Counted from the stretch's first letter, positions 24,388 to 34,370 are shown. The stretch: 62,397 nucleotides of DNA from Acidiferrobacterales bacterium (GCA_947258385.1 CAMYII010000017.1:61978-124374); one strand, 5' to 3'. The notes: generated by a model from the sequence alone, not told the origin. Translations and numbers: made by a program.

Positions 24388-25557
24388 TCAGTCAGGGACA
24401 AAGAGTTGCAATAAATCATTGAGGAAGCGTTTTCCGGTCGTCGTCGGCTTGATGCAATGGACATCCCACGCGAGCAGGCCGCGGGCCTCCGCCGCCTGTA
24501 AGGGTCTCAGGATGGTGTTGATCGGCAGCCCGGTACGCTCCGGGAACAGCGCGGCCGGCACGCCATCGCTCAGGCGCAGCGCGTTCATCATGAATTCCAG
24601 CCCTGCGTCCTGCGGTGTCAGGCGATGCTCGCCGCCGATGCCCTGCGCGGTGCCGGCGGCGTCCAGGTAGGCCTTGGGGTGTTTTTGCTTCCATAGCCGG
24701 GTGATGCCCTGATGGTCGCTGAGCTTGCCGTGGGCGCCGGCGCCGATGCCGAGATAGTCGCCGAAGTGCCAGTAATTCAGATTATGCCGGCACTGGTGAT
24801 GATCACCCTGGGCGCCGGTCTGGGCGTACGCTGATATCTCGTATTGCCGATAACCGCTGTCGGCCAACAGCGCCTGTAAGCGCGACTGCATGGCCCACAC
24901 GGCCTCGTCATCCGGGAGCGTGGGCGGTTCGGCATGGAAGCGGGTGTTGGGTTCGATCGTCAGTTGGTACAGCGACACGTGACTCGGCTGTAAGGCAATG
25001 GCCGCGCGCAGATCCGCCACCGCCTGCTCGGGCGTCTGGGCCGGCAGGCCGAACATGAGATCGAGATTGAGATTGTCAAAGCCGGCCGCGCGGGCGGCGG
25101 CCACGGCACGCACGGCCTGCTCGCGGTCGTGGATGCGCCCCAGCCGTCGCAGGTGCGCGTCATTCAGGCTTTGGATGCCGAGCGACAGGCGGTTGATGCC
25201 GGCCTCGCGGAATCCGCGGAAGCGCGCCGCGTCCACGGTGCCGGGATTGGCTTCCAGGGTGACCTCGGCCTCGGGCTGCACGGCGAGCCGCGCGCGTACG
25301 GCGGACAGGAGCGCGGCGATGTGCTCGGGCGCGAACAGGCTGGGGGTGCCGCCGCCGATATAGATCGCGTGCACCCGCCGCCCCCACACCCGCGGCAAAT
25401 CCTGCTCAAGGTCGCGCACCAGCGCATCCACGTAGGCCTGCTGCGGAATGTCTTCGCGGGGCTCGTGCGAGTTGAAGTCGCAATAGGGACATTTACGCAC
25501 GCACCACGGCATGTGGATATAGAGCGTCAGCGGCGGCGGGGTGCTGAAGTGGAACAC
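24388..25557 (-). CDS. hemW: Heme chaperone HemW (radical SAM)
   Basis: This 389-residue radical-SAM protein of the HemN-like group was formerly annotated as coproporphyrinogen oxidase and is now known to bind and transfer heme. The cluster motif is C19-VRK-C23-PY-C26 in MPWCVRKCPYCDFNSH. Further signatures are IYIGGGTPSLF, LEANPGT, and GINRLSLGIQSLND. The start is GTG 25557. The gene order rph-rdgB-hemW on the minus strand is the common gammaproteobacterial arrangement. There are 116 bases between rdgB and hemW. Confidence 0.93.
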   Translation of the reverse strand: MFHFSTPPPLTLYIHMPWCVRKCPYCDFNSHEPREDIPQQAYVDALVRDLEQDLPRVWGRRVHAIYIGGGTPSLFAPEHIAALLSAVRARLAVQPEAEVTLEANPGTVDAARFRGFREAGINRLSLGIQSLNDAHLRRLGRIHDREQAVRAVAAARAAGFDNLNLDLMFGLPAQTPEQAVADLRAAIALQPSHVSLYQLTIEPNTRFHAEPPTLPDDEAVWAMQSRLQALLADSGYRQYEISAYAQTGAQGDHHQCRHNLNYWHFGDYLGIGAGAHGKLSDHQGITRLWKQKHPKAYLDAAGTAQGIGGEHRLTPQDAGLEFMMNALRLSDGVPAALFPERTGLPINTILRPLQAAEARGLLAWDVHCIKPTTTGKRFLNDLLQLFVPD

Positions 25558-25673
25558 CTATGTAGGCTCGGGTGGGAGTGGTTGAAGCCCAGGCATTATA
25601 GCGGGTCTTGTCGCTTAATGGGCGCGCGCGCGGTGCCGGGACATGGTTCTCATACGTCCTTTCGCCTTCGGGT

Positions 25674-26279
25674 TCACGCGGAGCGGTCCGCGCCCAGGGC
25701 CGTGACCAGTTGGCGCAATGCCTGCCCCCGGTGGCTCAATTGATTCTTGAGCTCGGGCGGCAGCTCGGCGGCCGAACACCCGTGGGTCGGGACATAGAAC
25801 ACCGGGTCATAACCGAAGCCGCTGGTGCCGCGTGGGGCGAACAGCATCCGGCCTTCCCAGGTGCCCTGGCAGATCAGGGGTGTCGGGTCGCGCTCGTGCC
25901 GCATATAGACCATCAGGCACTGGAAGCGGGCGCCGCGGCCAACTTCAGGTACGTCCTTGAGATCTTCAAGCAGCTTTTGCAGGTTGGCCTCGTCACTCGC
26001 GCCGGGGCCGGCATAGCGTGCGGAGTAGATGCCTGGCGCACCGCGCAGGGCATCGACCTCGATGCCCGAGTCATCGGCGATCGCCGGCAGGCCCGCGTGG
26101 CGGGTGGCGTTCCTGGCCTTGAGTATGGCGTTTTCCACGAAGCTCAGGCCCGTTTCTTCGATGTCCGGCACGCCGAAATCCGATTGCGGGACGACCGTCA
26201 ACTGCTGGTCGGTGAGCAGCGCGGCGATTTCACGGACCTTGCCCGGATTGTTGCTGGCGAGAACGATCTTGTGGTTCAT
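25674..26279 (-). CDS. rdgB: dITP/XTP pyrophosphatase RdgB
   Basis: This 201-residue Ham1/RdgB enzyme hydrolyses dITP, XTP and ITP to keep damaged purines out of nucleic acids. The N-terminal [15 protein letters not shown], the central [15 protein letters not shown] with YSARYAG, and the C-terminal [10 protein letters not shown] and LSHRGQA are the family signatures. Its start overlaps the rph stop by 4 bases (ATGA), so the two are translationally coupled. Confidence 0.96.
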   Translation of the reverse strand: MNHKIVLASNNPGKVREIAALLTDQQLTVVPQSDFGVPDIEETGLSFVENAILKARNATRHAGLPAIADDSGIEVDALRGAPGIYSARYAGPGASDEANLQKLLEDLKDVPEVGRGARFQCLMVYMRHERDPTPLICQGTWEGRMLFAPRGTSGFGYDPVFYVPTHGCSAAELPPELKNQLSHRGQALRQLVTALGADRSA

Positions 26280-26998
26280 GCCGTCAAACCCAGGGCCTGG
26301 CGCTGTTGCGCGATGAGCTGCCCGATGCCCTGTTCGGCCAGTTCGGTCATGGCGAGCATCTGCGCCTTGGTGAAAGGCTCGCGCTCCGCGGTGCCCTGGA
26401 TCTCGATAAAGTCGCCGGTGTCATCCATGACGAAATTCATGTCGGTCTCGGCGTTGGAGTCTTCTTCATAGTCGAGGTCTAGAATCGCCTCACCGCGATA
26501 GATCCCCGCAGAGACCGACGCCACCAAATGCGTCAAGGGGTCGGTCTGCAGCAGGCCTTCGCTGCGCAGGTGGGTAAGGGCATCGGCCAGCGCCACGCAG
26601 CCGCCGGTGATCGACGCGGTGCGGGTGCCGCCGTCGGCCTGGATGACGTCGCAATCGACCGTGATGGTGCGCTCGCCGAGCCGGGCGAGGTCGACGGCCG
26701 CGCGCAGCGAGCGGCCGATGAGGCGCTGAATCTCCAGGGTGCGCCCGCCCTGTTTGCCCCGGGCCGCCTCGCGTTGCATGCGCTGGCCGGTGGAACGGGG
26801 CAGCATGCCGTATTCCGCCGTCACCCAGCCTTGCCCTTTGCCCTTCAAAAAGGCCGGCACCCGATCTTCCACCGTGGCGTTGCACAGCACCCGCGTGCGG
26901 CCGAACTCAATCAGGACCGAGCCCTCGGCATGATAGGTGTAATAACGCGAGATTTGAATGGGGCGCAATTCGTTCGCCGCACGTTTGCTGGTTCTCAT
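26276..26998 (-). CDS. rph: Ribonuclease PH
   Basis: This 240-residue phosphorolytic 3'-5' exoribonuclease trims tRNA 3' ends. Full-length signatures are present: [38 protein letters not shown], and the phosphate/metal site [18 protein letters not shown]. The C-terminus [20 protein letters not shown] is typical. It starts the rph-rdgB pair. The kinase and PP2C genes lie upstream on the same strand, 219 bases away. Confidence 0.97.
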   Translation of the reverse strand: MRTSKRAANELRPIQISRYYTYHAEGSVLIEFGRTRVLCNATVEDRVPAFLKGKGQGWVTAEYGMLPRSTGQRMQREAARGKQGGRTLEIQRLIGRSLRAAVDLARLGERTITVDCDVIQADGGTRTASITGGCVALADALTHLRSEGLLQTDPLTHLVASVSAGIYRGEAILDLDYEEDSNAETDMNFVMDDTGDFIEIQGTAEREPFTKAQMLAMTELAEQGIGQLIAQQRQALGLTA

Positions 26999-27217
26999 GG
27001 CACCTCAAGAATCGATTGGATGGGAGTTGCGCGATTTTACCCGAAATGCGCTCTGGCGACCGCATCCGCGATGGTGCCCGATGACCCCTTATGACCAACA
27101 GCCGTGTTCCCGCAAGCCGCGCGTCGCCGCAGACCCCGCCGGGGACAATCACCGTGATCCGTTTGCGGCTGGAATGCGGAATGTTCCCCAGTGCGGTATC
27201 GTCGCGCGCCCTCAGGC
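26999..27217. other. Gap between the PP2C gene and rph
   Basis: There is no supported gene. It probably carries the rph promoter. An open frame beginning at 27091 on the plus strand runs antisense into the phosphatase gene and lacks family features. Confidence 0.3.
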
Positions 27218-28201
27218 TCACTGCTTTCGTGGAAAGCGGGCCAGGTAGTTTTCGAGCTCCTCTATCGTGCTCTTTATCTGTTTCTTATCGGTCTTTTCTT
27301 CCACGTTCTTCGGCGACGGCGACGGCGACGGCGACGGCTGCGGCGCGTGCGTTGCCGGCTTGCGTGTGTTTTGGGTAATCGCTTTGTTGTTGGCTTTCTC
27401 CCACAGGGTTTGCCAGTCCACCGTGGCGTCGAGCTTGGACTGCAGGGGCGGGCTGTCAGTGATGTCGTCTTCCCAGCGGAAACAGACGGCGCTGATGTTG
27501 TCGCAGGCATCCTGCATTTTGGCCTCGGCGTCGTGCAGCAGCTCCTCGATGCTTTCATCCAGGGACTGGCGTTGTAGATACACGGACAGCTCTTCCGGCG
27601 AGAAGGCGTCCCACACGCCGTCGCTGCACAACAGCAGGGCGTCACCGGTGTGCAGAACGGCCTCCTCGCCCAGGCTGATGGTGGGCGGCTTGGGCCCGCC
27701 GACACATTTCAAGATGGCGCTCTTTTGCGGATGGGTCAGCATCTCATCCTCGCTGATGACGCCTGATTGGTGCAGTCTCTCTATCGTACTGTGGTCCACG
27801 GTGCGCTTGAGCAGCCTGTTTTCGCGATAGTGATACAGACGGCTGTCGCCGACGTGGGCCCAATAGGCATAGCCGTTTTGTACGAGTGACAGCACGCAGG
27901 TGGTGCGCGGTTTGATGGGCGGGTGTTGTTCCTGGCCGTAGGCGGTGATCTGGTCGTGCGCCTGCAGGATGGTGAACGCCAGAAACGCGGATGGCTGACT
28001 GATGACCGGTTGCTTGATGTTACGGAAGGCCCGCACGGCCCATTGCGTCATGAGCTCGGCCGCGATGGCGCCCCCCTTGTGCCCGCCGAGGCCGTCGGCC
28101 ACGACCATGAGCACGGCGTTTTCGCGCTCGGCCACGGCCACGCGGTCCTGGTTGCTTCTACGTGCGCCTTGCAGCGAGTAGTGCGCCAGCTCGTATTTCA
28201 T
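27218..28201 (-). CDS. PP2C-type serine/threonine phosphatase
   Basis: This 327-residue metal-dependent protein phosphatase shows the motifs SNQDRVAV (about 17-24), VVADGLGGHKGG (about 33-44), HVGDSRLYHYREN, LLLCSDGVWDAF, and DACDNISAVCF at the end of the domain, which keep the aspartates that bind Mn/Mg. The C-terminal tail has a serine-proline run (SPSPSPSP), then a basic and helical segment, probably a flexible linker and docking part. It starts 9 bases after the kinase gene, so the pair likely forms one reversible phosphorylation unit. Confidence 0.9.
   Translation of the reverse strand: MKYELAHYSLQGARRSNQDRVAVAERENAVLMVVADGLGGHKGGAIAAELMTQWAVRAFRNIKQPVISQPSAFLAFTILQAHDQITAYGQEQHPPIKPRTTCVLSLVQNGYAYWAHVGDSRLYHYRENRLLKRTVDHSTIERLHQSGVISEDEMLTHPQKSAILKCVGGPKPPTISLGEEAVLHTGDALLLCSDGVWDAFSPEELSVYLQRQSLDESIEELLHDAEAKMQDACDNISAVCFRWEDDITDSPPLQSKLDATVDWQTLWEKANNKAITQNTRKPATHAPQPSPSPSPSPKNVEEKTDKKQIKSTIEELENYLARFPRKQ
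27311..27334. repeat. Hexanucleotide repeat inside the PP2C gene
   Basis: CGGCGA is repeated four times in tandem and encodes the serine-proline run on the minus strand. Six-base units keep the frame, so changes in number would alter only linker length. Confidence 0.85.
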
Positions 28202-28210
28202 GACGATGCT

Positions 28211-29248
28211 CTATTTCTTCGACCATGGCAGGCTAATGGGTGTCAGGTACCACGGCGTGCGCAACTCCAGGGCTAAACCCGAACTTTCGTCGTTGAGAAA
28301 ATCGAGCAGCTGCGGCACATTCTGCGGGCGGTCGCGGGGATCAAGCTGCAGACACCAGTCCACCGCCTCCAGCAGTTGGACCGAATACAGGCGACCGAAG
28401 GAGGTGCGTGTGGTCGGCTTGAGTTCATCCTTGATGATTCGCTTGGTGGCCGCGGGGGGCGCCTTGGCGCACATGCAGGCATACATGGAGGCGCCGATGG
28501 CATAGAGATCGGTCCAGGGACCCAGCGTTTTATGCTGGTGCTGCTCGATCGGCGCGAACCCGCGGGTCAGGGTGTTCGGCCCGGTCAGCTTGCTGCCGAT
28601 CATGGCCTCGCGCACAGCGCCGAAATCGAGCAGCAGCGGTTTACCGCCCGGCCGCAGTAAGATGTTGGCCGGTTTAATATCCATGTGCAGCAGGTTGCGC
28701 CGGTGCAGTTCCTGCAGGCCGAGCAGCAGCTCGGGGAAAACGGTGCGGATGAATTTCTCGGAGAGATTGCCCTCGTGGCGCTTGATGTAGTAGCGCAGAT
28801 CCTTGCCTTTTTCGTAGTCCATGACCATGTAGGCGGTGTTGTTGGCGCGGAACACGTCCCGCACATGGACGATATTCGGGTGATTGACTCTGGCCAGGGC
28901 GGCGGCCTCGTCAAAGAAGCGACTGAATCCGAGCCGGAACGCGCTGGCGTTTTCCTCGGAGATGCACTGGACGGCGGCGTTCTTCAGGCGCGTGGCGTGG
29001 TGGCAGGGCAGGTATTCCTTGATGGCCACCCGAAGCTGGGTGGTGTTGTCGGTTGCGAGATACACCATGCTGAAGCCGCCGCCGCCGATGGTTTTCTCTA
29101 TGCGGTAGTGCTTCAGCGGATAGCCCCGTGGGAGGGCATTGTTGGGATTGACTTTGCTCATCACCTGCTGCTGGTAGTGAAAATAGCCCGGTTGTGGCTT
29201 GGGGCCCTTGTATTTGGAAGCAAATGGGTTATAAAGTGCCACGCTCAA
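28211..29248 (-). CDS. Serine/threonine protein kinase
   Basis: This 345-residue Hanks-type kinase has the glycine loop GGGGFSMVY near residue 52, the ATP-binding lysine in VAIKEYLP near 76, the catalytic loop HMDIKPANI near 186 and LLDFGAVRE (DFG) near 206. No membrane helix follows, so it is likely cytoplasmic. The frame begins at TTG 29248; GTG 29242 and ATG 29161 (MSKVNPNNALP, with an AGCAGGTG site) are credible alternatives. It is followed directly by the PP2C phosphatase. No type VI secretion genes are near; its substrates are unknown. Confidence 0.88.
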   Translation of the reverse strand: MSVALYNPFASKYKGPKPQPGYFHYQQQVMSKVNPNNALPRGYPLKHYRIEKTIGGGGFSMVYLATDNTTQLRVAIKEYLPCHHATRLKNAAVQCISEENASAFRLGFSRFFDEAAALARVNHPNIVHVRDVFRANNTAYMVMDYEKGKDLRYYIKRHEGNLSEKFIRTVFPELLLGLQELHRRNLLHMDIKPANILLRPGGKPLLLDFGAVREAMIGSKLTGPNTLTRGFAPIEQHQHKTLGPWTDLYAIGASMYACMCAKAPPAATKRIIKDELKPTTRTSFGRLYSVQLLEAVDWCLQLDPRDRPQNVPQLLDFLNDESSGLALELRTPWYLTPISLPWSKK

Positions 29249-29427
29249 GAAGTCACATTAATTAGCCTAACTTTAAATATAGCGCAAGATCGGTGCCAGT
29301 TTGCGTGGTGCTGACAGATTTCCAGTGCGCGCCGCCGGGCGGTCGTGCGGCCTCGCGATTGGGTGTCCAAAATAGCCTGCCAGGCGGGAAATTTCGTATA
29401 CTTATTGGCCGGGAGTAGCTAATTCAT

Positions 29428-30294
29428 ATGCCGCAGAGTATGACTGCTTTTGCCCGTTGCGACAGCGACACGCAATGGGGCACCCTGAGCTGGGAACTGC
29501 GTTCCGTCAATCACCGCTACCTGGAGCTCTCGCCACGGGCACCGGAGACCCTGCGCGCGCTCGAGCCCCAGGTGCGTGAGCTGGCGGGCAAGCGCCTGGG
29601 CCGCGGCAAGGTCGATATGTTCCTGCGGTTCCAGCCGAAGGAGCTGGATGCCGCCGAGTTCGAGCTGAACGGGGCGCTGGTCACGAGACTGCTGGCCGTG
29701 GCGCGTCAGGCCGGTGAGGTCGCCGGAGAGACCGCGTCATTGCGCGCGATTGACATCCTGCGCTGGCCGGGGGCGTTGAAGACCCCGGAGGTGGATTACG
29801 AGGCCCTGGGGCAGACCACCATGGCCCTGTTATCCCAGGCGCTGGACGAGCTGGTGGCCATGCGGCAGCGCGAAGGCCAGCGTCTGGGTGAGCTCATCGT
29901 GCAGCGCCTGGCGTCGATGCGGAAGGTAATCGCCAGCGTCAGAGGGTTTCTTCCGGAAGTCGTGCAGCAGTTCCGGCAGCGCCTCACGGAGCGCTTGAGC
30001 CAGGTCCGCGAGGAGCTGGATCCCGAGCGGATCGAGCAGGAGATTGTCTTGTTTGCCCAGAAGGCCGATATCGACGAGGAGCTGGACCGGCTGGAATCGC
30101 ACCTGGAGGAGGTCGGCCGGGCGCTGGCGCGTCCCGGGCCCATCGGCCGGCGCCTGGATTTCCTGATGCAGGAGTTGAACCGCGAGGCCAACACCCTGGC
30201 GTCTAAGGCCGGGGACATTCGCCTCACCAATGGCGCGGTGGAGCTCAAGGTGCTGATCGAGCAGGTTCGCGAACAGGTCCAGAATATAGAATAA
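29428..30294 (+). CDS. yicC: YicC-family endoribonuclease
   Basis: This 288-residue protein of the YicC family was long called a stress-induced protein and more recently shown to be an endoribonuclease. The N-terminus MPQSMTAFARC and the SVNHRYLELSPRAP segment are diagnostic. The C-terminal domain has KADIDEELDRLESHLEE and GRRLDFLMQELNREANTLASK. ATG 29428 fits the family start. It opens the plus-strand housekeeping block and is followed by gmk, the classical neighbour. Confidence 0.95.
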   Translation: MPQSMTAFARCDSDTQWGTLSWELRSVNHRYLELSPRAPETLRALEPQVRELAGKRLGRGKVDMFLRFQPKELDAAEFELNGALVTRLLAVARQAGEVAGETASLRAIDILRWPGALKTPEVDYEALGQTTMALLSQALDELVAMRQREGQRLGELIVQRLASMRKVIASVRGFLPEVVQQFRQRLTERLSQVREELDPERIEQEIVLFAQKADIDEELDRLESHLEEVGRALARPGPIGRRLDFLMQELNREANTLASKAGDIRLTNGAVELKVLIEQVREQVQNIE

Positions 30295-30300
30295 AAAAGC

Positions 30301-30328
30301 AGTGGCAAGTGGCAAGTGGCAAGTCGTA
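30301..30328 (+). repeat. Heptanucleotide repeat array A
   Basis: AGTGGCA occurs three times in tandem, then a degenerate AGTCGTA. It starts 7 bases after the yicC stop, in the 78-base gap before gmk. No complementary right arm is seen here. Confidence 0.75.
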
Positions 30329-30372
30329 CGGGTCTAGGCTCAAGCACGTTATTAATTTTCACCTGAGGTGTC

Positions 30373-30984
30373 ATGCCGAAAAAACAAGGCAAGCTGTTTA
30401 TTCTTTCCGCGCCGTCGGGAGGCGGAAAGTCCAGCCTGGCCAAGGCGCTGGTGGAGTCGATGCCGGATGTGGCGGTATCCGTGTCCCACACCACGCGCCC
30501 GCCCCGGCCTGGCGAGCAGGAAGGGGTACACTATTATTTCGTTGATCCGGAGACCTTCCGGGCCATGGTGGCCGCAGACCGCTTTCTGGAGCACGCCGAG
30601 GTCTTTGGCAACCATTACGGGACCTCCCGGGAGGTGGTTGAGCGGCTGCTTGCCCAAGGCAGGCAGGTGTTGCTGGACATCGACTGGCAGGGCATGCGCA
30701 GCATCAAGGCCAAAATGCCTGGGGCTGTGAGCGTATTTATCCTGCCGCCCTCGCGTGAGGTTTTGGAAGAGCGCCTGCGGGGGCGTGGCCAGGACTCCGC
30801 GGAGGTGATCGCCCGGCGCATGCGCGAGGCCACCGCCGAGATGCGCCATTACAAGGAGTTTGGTCACGTCGTGGTCAATGATGATTTCAACGCGGCGCTC
30901 GAGGATCTGCAAGCGATTATCGAAGATGCGCCCGAGCGCGCCCGCCCGGTCACTGTCGACCTCGAGGCACTGTTGCACGATTGA
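30373..30984 (+). CDS. gmk: Guanylate kinase
   Basis: This 203-residue guanylate kinase converts GMP to GDP with ATP. The P-loop is [10 protein letters not shown] near residue 13. The GMP-binding segment reads [20 protein letters not shown] (about 36-55), and [13 protein letters not shown] and [10 protein letters not shown] follow. It lies between yicC and rpoZ as in other gammaproteobacteria and is complete. A 189-base gap before rpoZ probably carries a promoter. Confidence 0.97.
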   Translation: MPKKQGKLFILSAPSGGGKSSLAKALVESMPDVAVSVSHTTRPPRPGEQEGVHYYFVDPETFRAMVAADRFLEHAEVFGNHYGTSREVVERLLAQGRQVLLDIDWQGMRSIKAKMPGAVSVFILPPSREVLEERLRGRGQDSAEVIARRMREATAEMRHYKEFGHVVVNDDFNAALEDLQAIIEDAPERARPVTVDLEALLHD

Positions 30985-31173
30985 AAACGCAGCAGGTACC
31001 GACCTAATCCCTTATCAGCGGTACCAGAATCCGCGTGGCGGCACCCGGGTCTGCGGTCTTGATAGCGCCCTCGCCCGGGGCCCAGTATAGGTTTCATGAC
31101 TTTTCGATGCGATTTCAGTATGTTTTTCGTTTACACTTATATTTTAGGATCGACTTAACAAGAGGTTTTAGGA

Positions 31174-31476
31174 ATGGCTCGTGTTACCGTAGAAGATTGT
31201 CTGGATCATGTGGAGAACCGCTTTCAGCTGGTTCTGGTCGCCAGTAAACGTGCCCGTCAGCTCAATTCCGGCGTGCATCCCCTGGTCGAGCGCGAGAACG
31301 ACAAGGCGACAGTGATGGCGCTGCGCGAAATCGCCGAAGGCCGTGTCACCGCGGAGATATTAAACCAGGAGGCGCCGCAGCCCGAACCTGAGGTAGTTGA
31401 TGAAACAGCAGACGCAACAGAAAGCGGAATCGGAGCTGCCGCGTCGGGCGAAAAAGAGGCCGACGAAGAGGTCTGA
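31174..31476 (+). CDS. rpoZ: RNA polymerase omega subunit
   Basis: This 100-residue omega subunit helps RNA polymerase assembly and binds ppGpp together with beta-prime. [31 protein letters not shown] and [16 protein letters not shown] are the conserved core. The acidic C-terminal tail is variable in the family. The last 77 bases overlap the open frame of spoT in another frame. Confidence 0.95.
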   Translation: MARVTVEDCLDHVENRFQLVLVASKRARQLNSGVHPLVERENDKATVMALREIAEGRVTAEILNQEAPQPEPEVVDETADATESGIGAAASGEKEADEEV

Positions 31477-33616
31477 TTCCGCGAACCCCGGGCAGCCCGC
31501 ACGCAGGTTGCTCATCAGCGATCTCAGCGAGATGCTCGAGGGCTACCTCGACCCCGCTGCGGTCGCTGATGTCTATCGCGCCTACCTGTTCGGTGCCGAG
31601 GCCCATGAGGGCCAGCATCGCCGCAGTGGCGAACCCTATATCCATCACCCGCTGGAGGTCGCTCATTTGCTGGCCAAGATGCACATGGACAGCAAGAGCA
31701 TCATGGCGGCCATCCTGCACGATGTGATCGAGGACACGGCGACTGCCAAGGAGCAGCTGGCCGCGGAATTCGGTGAAGACGTGGCCGAGCTGGTCGACGG
31801 TGTCAGCAAGATCAGCCAGATCAAGTTCTCCTCCAAGGAAGACGAGCAGGCGGAGAACTTTCGCAAGATGCTGCTGGCGATGTCACGCGACATCAGGGTT
31901 ATTCTCATCAAGCTCGCCGATCGGACCCACAATATGCGCACCCTGGGTGCCTTGCCCAGGGCCAAACAGCGCGCTATTGCCCGGGAGACCCTGGAAATCT
32001 ACGCCCCGATCGCCAATCGCCTTGGCGTGCGCCAATGGGCGCACGAGCTCGAGCACCTGGGTTTTTCGACGCTTTATCCTATGCGTTACCGCGTCTTGCA
32101 AGAGGCGATGCGCAAGCGTCATGGCAACCGCAAGGCGATAGTGGAGAAGGTCAGGAGCGCCATCGTCAATCAACTGGAGAAAGAGGGATTGGACGCGCAG
32201 GTGACCGGCAGGGAAAAACATCTGTTCAGTATTTACCGGAAGATGAGAGAAAAATCCCTGTCGTTCGAGCAGGTTTATGATGTCTACGCCTTTCGCATCG
32301 TCGTGGATAAGGCTGATACCTGTTACCGCGTGCTGGGCGTGATACACAATCTTTACAAGCCGATACCGGGAAGATTCAAGGACTATCTCGCCATACCCAA
32401 GGCCAACGGCTACCAGTCCCTGCATACGGTGGTCTTTGGGCCCTTCGGCCTGTCCATCGAGGTACAGATCCGCACCGAAGAGATGCATCATGTCTCAGAA
32501 GTGGGCGTCGCGTCACACTGGCTGTATAAAAGCGGAGACGATGCCAGCGCCCAGGTGCAGCAGCGCGCCCTGCGCTGGTTGAAGGACCTGCTGGATATTC
32601 AGCAAAAGGCGGGTAATCCGCGCGAGTTTCTGGAACACCTGAAGGTTGACCTGTTCCCGGACGAGATCTATGTCTTCACGCCCAACGGGGAAATCAAGAA
32701 ACTGCCCGCCGGCACGACCGTCGTCGATTTCGCCTATGATGTGCACAGCGACGTCGGAAATCACTGCGTGGGCGCCCGCGTGAACCACCAGATGGTCCCG
32801 CTGCGTACCCAGTTGCGCAATGGCGACCACGTGGAAATTATCACCTCGGAGCTCGGCCGCCCCAATCCCTCGTGGTTGAACTACGTCATGACCAGCCGCG
32901 CGCGGGCGCATATCCGCAGTTATCTCAAGAACCAGAAGCACGATGAATCCATCATGCTGGGTGAACGTTTGTTGGACCGGGCACTGATCGACCTGGGAGC
33001 CGACCGTCGCAGTATTAGCGACACACAAAAGAGCAATCTCCTGGAGGCGTTGAAAATCGAAAGCTGGAACCACTTGTTGGTGGAGATCGGGCTGGGCACG
33101 CGCGTCGCCGACGTTGTGGCGCGACAACTGCTGCCGGGAGCGAGCAGCGGCGACGATACGCAAGCGAGGAAGCCCGTTGTCGCGATCAGCGGTACCGAGG
33201 GCGTGGTCGTGACCTATGCACGCTGTTGCCGGCCGATACCGGGCGACCCCATTCTTGGTTTTCTGTCCGCCGGTCGCGGCATCGTCGTGCATACCGAGGA
33301 CTGCCGGAATGTCGCCAGCTTCCGCAAGCGCCCGGAGAAATGGATCGACGTGCAGTGGGAAAAAGTGGTCAAGGGCGTATTTCCGGTCAATGTCCGTGTC
33401 ATTGTCAATAATCAGCGTGGCGTGCTGGCCTCCGTGGCGAGCGCGATTGCGGACATGGAGTCGAACATCGATTCAGTGGCGATCGACGACCGCGATGGCC
33501 AGTGTACGGCCATGAGTTTCACCATAGAAGTGCGCGACCGGTCTCATCTGGCGAAAATCATGCGCCGGGTGCGGGCACAAGACTCGGTCATGCGCATCAT
33601 GCGCAGGAAAGGTTAA
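31400..33616 (+). CDS. spoT: Bifunctional (p)ppGpp synthetase/hydrolase
   Basis: This 738-residue RelA/SpoT protein makes and degrades the stringent-response alarmone. The hydrolase HD domain is intact (HDVIEDT near 107, [11 protein letters not shown]). The synthetase has [19 protein letters not shown] and [13 protein letters not shown] ([18 protein letters not shown]), the cysteine-containing helical region ([10 protein letters not shown]) and a C-terminal ACT domain follow. It overlaps rpoZ by 77 bases if ATG 31400 is used. TTG 31508 or ATG 31532 would match the E. coli N-terminus better, so the start is uncertain. Confidence 0.95.
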   Translation: MKQQTQQKAESELPRRAKKRPTKRSDSANPGQPARRLLISDLSEMLEGYLDPAAVADVYRAYLFGAEAHEGQHRRSGEPYIHHPLEVAHLLAKMHMDSKSIMAAILHDVIEDTATAKEQLAAEFGEDVAELVDGVSKISQIKFSSKEDEQAENFRKMLLAMSRDIRVILIKLADRTHNMRTLGALPRAKQRAIARETLEIYAPIANRLGVRQWAHELEHLGFSTLYPMRYRVLQEAMRKRHGNRKAIVEKVRSAIVNQLEKEGLDAQVTGREKHLFSIYRKMREKSLSFEQVYDVYAFRIVVDKADTCYRVLGVIHNLYKPIPGRFKDYLAIPKANGYQSLHTVVFGPFGLSIEVQIRTEEMHHVSEVGVASHWLYKSGDDASAQVQQRALRWLKDLLDIQQKAGNPREFLEHLKVDLFPDEIYVFTPNGEIKKLPAGTTVVDFAYDVHSDVGNHCVGARVNHQMVPLRTQLRNGDHVEIITSELGRPNPSWLNYVMTSRARAHIRSYLKNQKHDESIMLGERLLDRALIDLGADRRSISDTQKSNLLEALKIESWNHLLVEIGLGTRVADVVARQLLPGASSGDDTQARKPVVAISGTEGVVVTYARCCRPIPGDPILGFLSAGRGIVVHTEDCRNVASFRKRPEKWIDVQWEKVVKGVFPVNVRVIVNNQRGVLASVASAIADMESNIDSVAIDDRDGQCTAMSFTIEVRDRSHLAKIMRRVRAQDSVMRIMRRKG

Positions 33617-33784
33617 GGGCACCTGCAATCATTGGCTTTTCTGCGATTGCCATGCCGCCTCCCTAAGGGCGCCTCACCTTAAGGGTATACTTAGCGCAGC
33701 ACCTTCGGGGCGTCTTCGAAAAGAAATCTCTGATTTTCCCAGGCACGCTTTTAGTTAGCTGAGCAATAACATAGAGAGGGCAGG

Positions 33785-34168
33785 ATGGAGAAACAGATTA
33801 TTAAGACCGACCTCGCGCCGCAGGCGATCGGCACGTATTCGCAGGCGGTCAAAATCGATTCGACGGTCTATCTCTCGGGTCAGATCCCGTTGGTGCCGGC
33901 GACCATGGAACTGGTCGAAGGCGATATGCGCGCGCAGATCACACAGGTATTTGATAATTTGAGCGCCGTGGCCAGGGCGGCCGGCGGCAATCTTGACGAT
34001 GTCGTTAAATTGAATGTTTTTCTCACGGATCTGGCCCATTTCCCCCTCGTTAACGAAGTCATGGCCCACTACTTCAGCGAACCCTACCCCGCGCGCGCCG
34101 CCATCGGCGTGGCCTCCCTGCCCAAGGCGGCGGCGGTGGAGATGGATGCGGTTATGGTATTGAAGTAA
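33785..34168 (+). CDS. ridA: RidA enamine/imine deaminase
   Basis: This 127-residue RidA/YjgF protein hydrolyses reactive enamines such as 2-aminoacrylate. [20 protein letters not shown] and [16 protein letters not shown], with the conserved arginine near residue 105, are diagnostic. A GAGAGGGCAGG site precedes ATG 33785. The last two coding bases and the stop codon are already part of a heptanucleotide repeat array. Confidence 0.95.
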   Translation: MEKQIIKTDLAPQAIGTYSQAVKIDSTVYLSGQIPLVPATMELVEGDMRAQITQVFDNLSAVARAAGGNLDDVVKLNVFLTDLAHFPLVNEVMAHYFSEPYPARAAIGVASLPKAAAVEMDAVMVLK

Positions 34169-34282
34169 CAAGATACAAGATACAAGATACAAGAGACAAG
34201 AGACAAGAGACAAGAGACAAGAGACAAGAGACAAGAGACAAGAGACAAGAGACAAGATACAAGATACAAGATACAAGTAGTA
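34164..34282 (+). repeat. Heptanucleotide repeat array B, left arm
   Basis: Sixteen 7-base units follow one another: AGTAACA, three AGATACA, nine AGAGACA, three AGATACA, then a degenerate AGTAGTA. The first unit overlaps the ridA stop codon. The order is mirror-like, with variant units on both flanks of a homogeneous core. Confidence 0.95.
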
Positions 34283-34332
34283 GGGCAGCATGAGGCCATC
34301 GATGGGGCAGCGCAACCGATTTATCGTATTTT

Positions 34333-34360
34333 CTTGTAACTTGTAACTTGTAACTTGTAC
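34333..34360 (+). repeat. Heptanucleotide repeat array B, right arm
   Basis: CTTGTAA is repeated three times, then CTTGTAC, ending 10 bases before the recG start. These units are the inverse complement type of the left-arm units, so the ridA-recG transcript can fold back on itself. Confidence 0.85.
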
Positions 34361-34370
34361 CTGAATTAAA

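Noticed and set aside
27218-29248. Part of a type VI secretion regulatory module
   Set aside because: Kinase and phosphatase alone; no secretion genes within the window.
34164-34282. CRISPR array
   Set aside because: Units are 7 bases, contiguous and without spacers; no cas genes.
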